Shown here piece by piece: positions 59,989 to 64,000 of a stretch of 64,000 nt of DNA (position 1 is the first letter of the stretch; each line of letters opens with the position of its first letter). Made by a program: the position numbers and the translations under genes. This stretch comes from Neisseria sp. DTU_2020_1000833_1_SI_GRL_NUU_006 (lineage in GTDB: Bacteria > Pseudomonadota > Gammaproteobacteria > Burkholderiales > Neisseriaceae), in the NCBI GenBank assembly GCA_032388755.1, contig CP135593.1, positions 930,001-994,000 on the forward strand, read 5' to 3'. Under the pieces are notes generated by a model. That model did no database searches, had not been told where the DNA came from, and was given only the letters and a program-made list of their open reading frames with translations.

Positions 59989-60145
59989 GGCGGCAATCCT
60001 AAGTGAATGGAAATTGGAAACCGTTATTATAGCGCAGCGCAAGTTTAACTGGTTTCTCTGATTTAAAGCAGGTAAAATAACGAAGCTGTCCGGTTTATAC
60101 CGAGCAGCGGACACTACCAAAAACAAATAATTTAGGAGCACTAAA

Positions 60146-60727
60146 ATGGAACATAAGCTGCCACAACTGCCTTATGAACTGGACGCATTGTCCCCGCATC
60201 TGAGCAAAGAGACTTTGGAGTACCACTACGGCAAGCACCATCAAACCTACATCACCAATCTGAACAATCAAATCAAAGGTACCGAATTTGAAAACCTGCC
60301 TTTAGAAGAGATTGTGAAAAAATCTTCAGGCGGCGTGTTCAACAACGCAGCCCAAACTTGGAACCACACCTTCTACTGGCTGGGTTTTACGCCCAAAGGT
60401 CAAGGCAAACCTTCCGGCGAGCTGGCCGCCGCCATCGACGCCAAATGGGGCAGCTTCGAGAAATTCCAAGAAGCTTTCAATGCTTGCGCGGCAGGCACTT
60501 TCGGTTCAGGTTGGGCATGGCTGGTGAAAACCCCTGCCGGCGAATTGGATTTGGTTTCCACTTCCAACGCGGCAACTCCGCTGACCACTGAAAACACTCC
60601 GCTGCTGACCTGCGACGTATGGGAACACGCCTACTACATCGACTACCGCAACAGCCGCCCCAACTACCTGAAAGGTTTCTGGGAAATCGTCAACTGGGAC
60701 GAAGTTGCCAAACGCTTTGCTGCTTAA
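60146..60727 (+). CDS. sodB: Superoxide dismutase (Fe)
   Basis: SodB converts superoxide to oxygen and hydrogen peroxide in the cytoplasm. The 193-residue protein has the four metal ligands (H in H-H-Q-T-Y, H in W-N-H-T-F-Y-W, D and H in D-V-W-E-H-A-Y-Y) and Q in A-A-Q-T-W-N-H, which favours iron. TAGGAG precedes the ATG. It is divergent from dnaB. Confidence 0.95.
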   Translation: MEHKLPQLPYELDALSPHLSKETLEYHYGKHHQTYITNLNNQIKGTEFENLPLEEIVKKSSGGVFNNAAQTWNHTFYWLGFTPKGQGKPSGELAAAIDAKWGSFEKFQEAFNACAAGTFGSGWAWLVKTPAGELDLVSTSNAATPLTTENTPLLTCDVWEHAYYIDYRNSRPNYLKGFWEIVNWDEVAKRFAA

Positions 60728-60742
60728 ATAATCGGTTGATAT

Positions 60743-60789
60743 GAAAAGGTCGTCTGAAAACTTGGATTTGGGTTTTCAGGCGACCTTTT
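60743..60789 (+). terminator. DUS hairpin terminator after sodB
   Basis: AAAAGGTCGTCTGAAAAC paired with GTTTTCAGGCGACCTTTT (one mismatch). Confidence 0.83.
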
Positions 60790-60986
60790 GTTGTTGCTTA
60801 TGATTTCTCCGATATTTTAGAAATATTGGAAATGGCTGAAACTCCAGAATCTTGGATTAGTTTCTGGCAATAAGATTAATGGCGGCGCAAGTTTGGTAAC
60901 ACGATATATGCCTGCTTATTTCCATCATAGGCAACCGAATTAGATGCAACTTGTTTAAACATTTTATAAACGGATTTTAAAAAATA
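60790..60986. other. Gene-free stretch, possible gene remnant
   Basis: A plus-strand frame to about 60873 reads D-I-L-E-I-L-E-M-A-E-T-P-E-S-W-I-S-F-W-Q then stop, which looks protein-like but has no start. The rest is AT-rich with no gene that I can support. Confidence 0.25.
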
Positions 60987-61023
60987 AACGTCGTCTGAAA
61001 GATACAGTCTTTCAGACGACGTT
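60987..61023 (-). terminator. Variant-DUS hairpin terminator of the ABC-F gene
   Basis: AACGTCGTCTGAAAGA paired with TCTTTCAGACGACGTT. Both arms share the same change from AGGTCG to ACGTCG. Confidence 0.83.
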
Positions 61024-61054
61024 GGTGTTTCAGACATTGATTAAAACGGCGTAA

Positions 61055-62683
61055 TTAAGCCAAGCCTTTTTTCTCCAGATAACTTTCGTAATCGCCCAGA
61101 TAGTGTTCGTAGCCGCCTTTGCCGTCCAGCTCGATGATCTGGGTGGCGAGCGAGGAGACGAATTGGCGGTCGTGCGATACGAAAATCAGCGTGCCGTTGT
61201 ATTTCTCCAGCGCCATGTTCAGCGATTCGATGCTTTCCATGTCCATGTGGTTGGTCGGTTCGTCCATAATCAGCACATTGGGTTTCAGCAACAGGAGTTT
61301 GCCGTAGAGCATACGGCCTTTTTCACCGCCGGAGAGGACCTGCACTTTTTTCACCACATCGTTGCTGCCGAAGAGCAAACGCCCCAAAGTACCGCGGATG
61401 ACCTGTTCGTCGTCGCCTTCCTGCCCCCATTGGCGCATCCATTCGCTCAGGTTCATATCGACATCGAAGTCGTTTTCATGCTCTTGAGGGTAATAGCCAA
61501 CGTTGGCTTTTTCCGCCCATTTGATGGTGCCTGCATCGGGGGCGATGCCTTCAGCGTATTCGGGATTAAACACGCCGGCGAGAAGTTTCAGCAGGGTGGA
61601 TTTACCCGCGCCGTTGGGGCCGATGATGGCGAGGCGCTGGCCGGCTTCGAGGATGAAGCTCAGGTTTTTGAACAACTGGGTTTCAAAGCGTTTGGCCAGA
61701 TTTTCGACTTCAACCGCCTGACGGTGCAGCTTGGCTTTTTCATCGGCTTCAAAGCGGATATACGGGTTTTGACGGGTGGAAGGCTTGACTTCGACCATCT
61801 CGGCTTTGATTTTGTCTGCCTGTTTCAGACGACTGGTTGCCTGACGGGCTTTGGATTTGTTGGCGGAGAAGCGGGCAACGAACTCTTGCAGCTCTTGCAG
61901 TTTCTCTTTTGCCTTGGCGTTGTCTTTCAGGGCGCGTTCGCGCGATTGGGCGGAGGCGAGCATGTAGTCGTCGTAGTTGCCCGGATAGATGGTGATGGTG
62001 TTGTAGTCTAAATCCGCCATGTGGGTGCAGACTTCGTTCAAGAAGTGACGGTCGTGCGAGATGATGATCATGGTGGAGTCGTATTGGTTCAACACACCCT
62101 CCAGCCAGCGGATGGTATTGATGTCCAAGTTATTGGTCGGTTCGTCAAGCAAGAGAACATCAGGTTTGGAGAACAGGGCTTGCGCCAGCAATACGCGCAG
62201 CTTGAAGCCCGGGGCGACTTCGGCCATGGTCGCATTGTGCAAATCTTCGGAAATGCCCACGCCGCTCAACAGTTCGGCGGCGCGCGCTTCGGCGGTGTAG
62301 CCGTCGTATTCGGCGAACTTGGCTTCCAGTTCGGCGGCTTTCATGTAGTCGTCTTCGGTGGCTTCGGGGTTGGCGTAAATCGCGTCGCGTTCGGTCATCG
62401 CCGCCCACATTTCGGTGTGCCCCATCATCACCACGTCCAGCACGCGCATATCTTCGTAGGCAAACTGGTCTTGGCGCAGCTTACCCAAGCGCACGCCGTT
62501 TTCAATCGCCACTTCGCCCGCAGTCTGTTCCAAATCGCCGCCGAGGATTTTCATGAAGGTGGATTTGCCCGAACCGTTCGCGCCGATCAAGCCGTAGCGG
62601 TTGCCTTCGCCGAACTTGACGGATACGTTTTCAAACAGCGGCTTCGCGCCGAACTGCATGGTAATGCCGTTGGTAGAAATCAT
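61055..62683 (-). CDS. ABC-F family ATPase (YbiT-like)
   Basis: The 542-residue protein has two ATP-binding cassettes in tandem (Walker [10 protein letters not shown] near 37 and G-P-N-G-A-G-K-S-T near 359), no membrane segments, and the charged linker between them, as in ABC-F proteins that act on ribosomes. Walker B motifs D-E-P-T-N-N-L-D and D-E-P-T-N-H-M-D are present. Similarity is to YbiT. The ATG at 62683 begins the conserved sequence. Confidence 0.9.
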   Translation of the reverse strand: MISTNGITMQFGAKPLFENVSVKFGEGNRYGLIGANGSGKSTFMKILGGDLEQTAGEVAIENGVRLGKLRQDQFAYEDMRVLDVVMMGHTEMWAAMTERDAIYANPEATEDDYMKAAELEAKFAEYDGYTAEARAAELLSGVGISEDLHNATMAEVAPGFKLRVLLAQALFSKPDVLLLDEPTNNLDINTIRWLEGVLNQYDSTMIIISHDRHFLNEVCTHMADLDYNTITIYPGNYDDYMLASAQSRERALKDNAKAKEKLQELQEFVARFSANKSKARQATSRLKQADKIKAEMVEVKPSTRQNPYIRFEADEKAKLHRQAVEVENLAKRFETQLFKNLSFILEAGQRLAIIGPNGAGKSTLLKLLAGVFNPEYAEGIAPDAGTIKWAEKANVGYYPQEHENDFDVDMNLSEWMRQWGQEGDDEQVIRGTLGRLLFGSNDVVKKVQVLSGGEKGRMLYGKLLLLKPNVLIMDEPTNHMDMESIESLNMALEKYNGTLIFVSHDRQFVSSLATQIIELDGKGGYEHYLGDYESYLEKKGLA

Positions 62684-62782
62684 TATTGGTAAAACCTTTA
62701 TAAATATAGATAAACAGGGTGTTATAATCGCCGGCGATTGTAGCATATTTTGTATAGGTCGTCTGAAACGGGGGCGGAGGAA

Positions 62783-62977
62783 ATGGAAACTGAAAAAATC
62801 TATTACGCCGTGATTATTCTGTTGTGTGCCGCATCCATGCTGCTCAGTCCGTTTTTCTACATCCGCCGCACACGTTCAGGCGCAGAATTGCGCCACGCAC
62901 CTCGGCAATGGAAGCCGATTATTATTGCCAATTTGGTGATGATTATTGCTTTGGTGGTATGGTGGATATGGTTTTGA
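62783..62977 (+). CDS. Small two-helix membrane protein
   Basis: The 64-residue protein has membrane segments at about 8-25 and 47-63. GGAGG lies directly upstream of the ATG at 62783, which is preferred to an ATG at 62750 inside an uptake sequence. Family not recognised. The DUF4124 gene follows after 23 bases and may be co-transcribed. Confidence 0.65.
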   Translation: METEKIYYAVIILLCAASMLLSPFFYIRRTRSGAELRHAPRQWKPIIIANLVMIIALVVWWIWF

Positions 62978-63000
62978 TGAATTTGATGAAAGGTATAAGA

Positions 63001-63462
63001 ATGAATAAATTGATTTTAAGCACATTACTGCTCGCATTTTCCGCCGCTACGACGGCATCCCCCGTATTTGAATGTATCGACAAATCAGGGCGTAAAACCT
63101 ATACGCAGACCGGCGGCAAAAACTGCAAACCGGGCAATATCGGCAGACCTTCGGTTTATACCTCCGCCGCACCGTCCGCACACTCGGCATCAGCAAACGC
63201 TGCTTCAGGAAACGTTCCTTCCGAACAAATGCCGCCTCCACCAGCCGGCGTAATACCCGGTTCATCTTCGGCGCAAAACGAATTGGCTCAGGCACAGAAA
63301 AATCTGGAAGAGGGCAAACAGGTCCGTTATGGCAACGAGCGAAACTACGCCCGCTATCAAGAACGGATTAAAGGTTTGGAGAATCAAGTGAAAGCCGCGC
63401 AGGAACGGGTTAATGCGGCAAACAGTATGGGTGGTGAAGGTGAGATGATGCCTGAGTATTGA
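63001..63462 (+). CDS. DUF4124-domain exported protein
   Basis: The 153-residue protein has a cleavable signal (1-19), a DUF4124 domain (V-F-E-C-I-D-K-S-G-R-K-T-Y-T) and, after a Ser/Ala/Pro-rich linker, a C-terminal charged helix. DUF4124 proteins are periplasmic and of unknown function. An upstream in-frame ATG at 62980 is possible; 63001 gives a proper signal peptide. Confidence 0.78.
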   Translation: MNKLILSTLLLAFSAATTASPVFECIDKSGRKTYTQTGGKNCKPGNIGRPSVYTSAAPSAHSASANAASGNVPSEQMPPPPAGVIPGSSSAQNELAQAQKNLEEGKQVRYGNERNYARYQERIKGLENQVKAAQERVNAANSMGGEGEMMPEY

Positions 63463-63483
63463 TAGAAGAAAAGATTTCGATAG

Positions 63484-63516
63484 AAAGGTCGTCTGAAATA
63501 CCGTTTTCAGACGACC
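63484..63516 (+). terminator. DUS inverted-repeat terminator
   Basis: AAAGGTCGTCTGAAA paired with TTTTCAGACGACCT. The IS5-family end begins at the next bases. Confidence 0.87.
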
Positions 63517-63517
63517 T

Positions 63518-64000
63518 GAGACCTTTGCAAAAAAGCCTTTCCCCGACAGCCGAAACCCAAACACAGGTTTTCGGCTATTTCCCTCCCCAAATACCTCCTA
63601 ATTTTACCCAAATACCCCTTAATCCTCCCCGGATACCCCATAATCAGGCATCCGGCCGCCTTTTAGGCGGCAACAGGCACACTTAGCCTGTTAGCCGCTT
63701 TCAACAGGTTCAAACACATCGCCTTCAGATGGCTTTGCGCACTCACTTTGAGCAGACCAAAATAGGCTGCCCGGGCGTAGCAGAATTTACGGTGCAACGT
63801 ACCGAAGCTTTGTTCGACCACATAACGGGTCTTCGACAAATATCGGTTGCGTTTAGTTTGTGCTTCCGTCAGCGGACGGTTGCGGCAGGCTTTGCGCATA
63901 ATGCCGTCTAACAACTGATGCTCTTTCTGATGTTGCCGGTTTTCCTTACTGTCGTAGCCTTTGTCGGCATAGACGGTCGTACCTTCGGCAATGCCTTCCA
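63518..64000 (-). mobile_element. IS5-family (IS1106-like) insertion sequence, partial
   Basis: The end GAGACCTTTGCAAAA (63518-63532) is identical to that of the relic at 49824. A non-coding stretch with an internal GCCGAAA / TTTTCGGC hairpin follows, then the transposase gene on the minus strand. The element continues beyond the window. Confidence 0.85.
63663..64000 (-). CDS. IS5-family transposase, C-terminal part
   Basis: 112 codons are inside the window and open to its edge. They include Y-A-D-K-G-Y-D-S (part of the second D region) and the final Y-x(2)-R-x(3)-E box as R-Y-V-V-E-Q-S-F-G-T-L-H-R-K-F, typical of IS5-family DDE transposases. The part seen has no frameshift, so the copy could be intact. 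Confidence 0.87.
   Translation of the reverse strand, partial: EGIAEGTTVYADKGYDSKENRQHQKEHQLLDGIMRKACRNRPLTEAQTKRNRYLSKTRYVVEQSFGTLHRKFCYARAAYFGLLKVSAQSHLKAMCLNLLKAANRLSVPVAA

Overview
The window is chromosomal DNA of a commensal Neisseria. Nearly every gene ends in, or is followed by, an inverted pair of the 12-mer AGGTCGTCTGAA. This is the AG-mucDUS dialect of the Neisseriaceae DNA uptake sequence, described for the N. mucosa / N. sicca / N. macacae group rather than for meningococcus or gonococcus (ATGCCGTCTGAA). Three intact Correia elements (CREE), IS5-family remnants and the dnaB-pilH-I-J-K-X cluster agree with this. Species assignment is inference.

Layout. 1-5.5 kb: end of a LysR gene, a DUF2798 protein, an EamA transporter, leuA with an in-frame N-terminal helix-turn-helix domain, a ferredoxin-type oxidoreductase and fghA. 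5.6-5.84 kb: AT-rich intergenic region with DnaA-box-like 9-mers. 6-15.3 kb: proS, then a complete trans-4-hydroxy-L-proline catabolic operon (epimerase, D-Hyp dehydrogenase, deaminase, ketoglutarate semialdehyde dehydrogenase) with an AGCS transporter downstream and a PAS-AraC regulator upstream that is split by an amber codon. 15.3-17.9 kb: decayed region with a ubiT fragment, a second copy of the alaS 3' end, DUF6429 and an AT-rich HEPN-like gene. 17.9-40.7 kb: mostly housekeeping (alaS, potF-like, phospholipase D lipoprotein, adenine deaminase, trpS, clpB, Dyp peroxidase, metallophosphoesterase, LemA-like, lgt, M14 peptidase, argB, ppx, Tat-type lytic transglycosylase, YajR-like MFS, ssb). 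40.9-50.2 kb: accessory region with a quinone oxidoreductase / YciI / ABM / SDR operon, a two-gene BcgI-like restriction-modification cassette, LysR, AraC, SDR and an IS relic. 50.2-64 kb: hemA, spermidine synthase-like gene, two tRNA-Thr genes, panB, panC, the minor pilin cluster, dnaB, sodB, an ABC-F ATPase, two small envelope genes and an IS5-family element cut by the window edge.

Most notable result: the restriction-modification gene at 43504 has a nuclease domain fused to an N6-adenine methyltransferase and carries six CCAA tetranucleotide repeats directly after its ATG, so it should be phase-variable. The whole cassette sits between two diverged copies (about 75 bp) of the divergent promoter of the quinone oxidoreductase operon and its LysR regulator, which shows where it was inserted. 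A second island, with the HEPN-like gene, lies between two copies of the alaS 3' end. Foreign DUS dialects (N. wadsworthii type at 8875, Eikenella/Simonsiella types at 372-479 and 48050) mark other probable imports.

Limits: assignments rest on reading motifs and context by eye; no database search or alignment was run. Residue positions are counted by hand.
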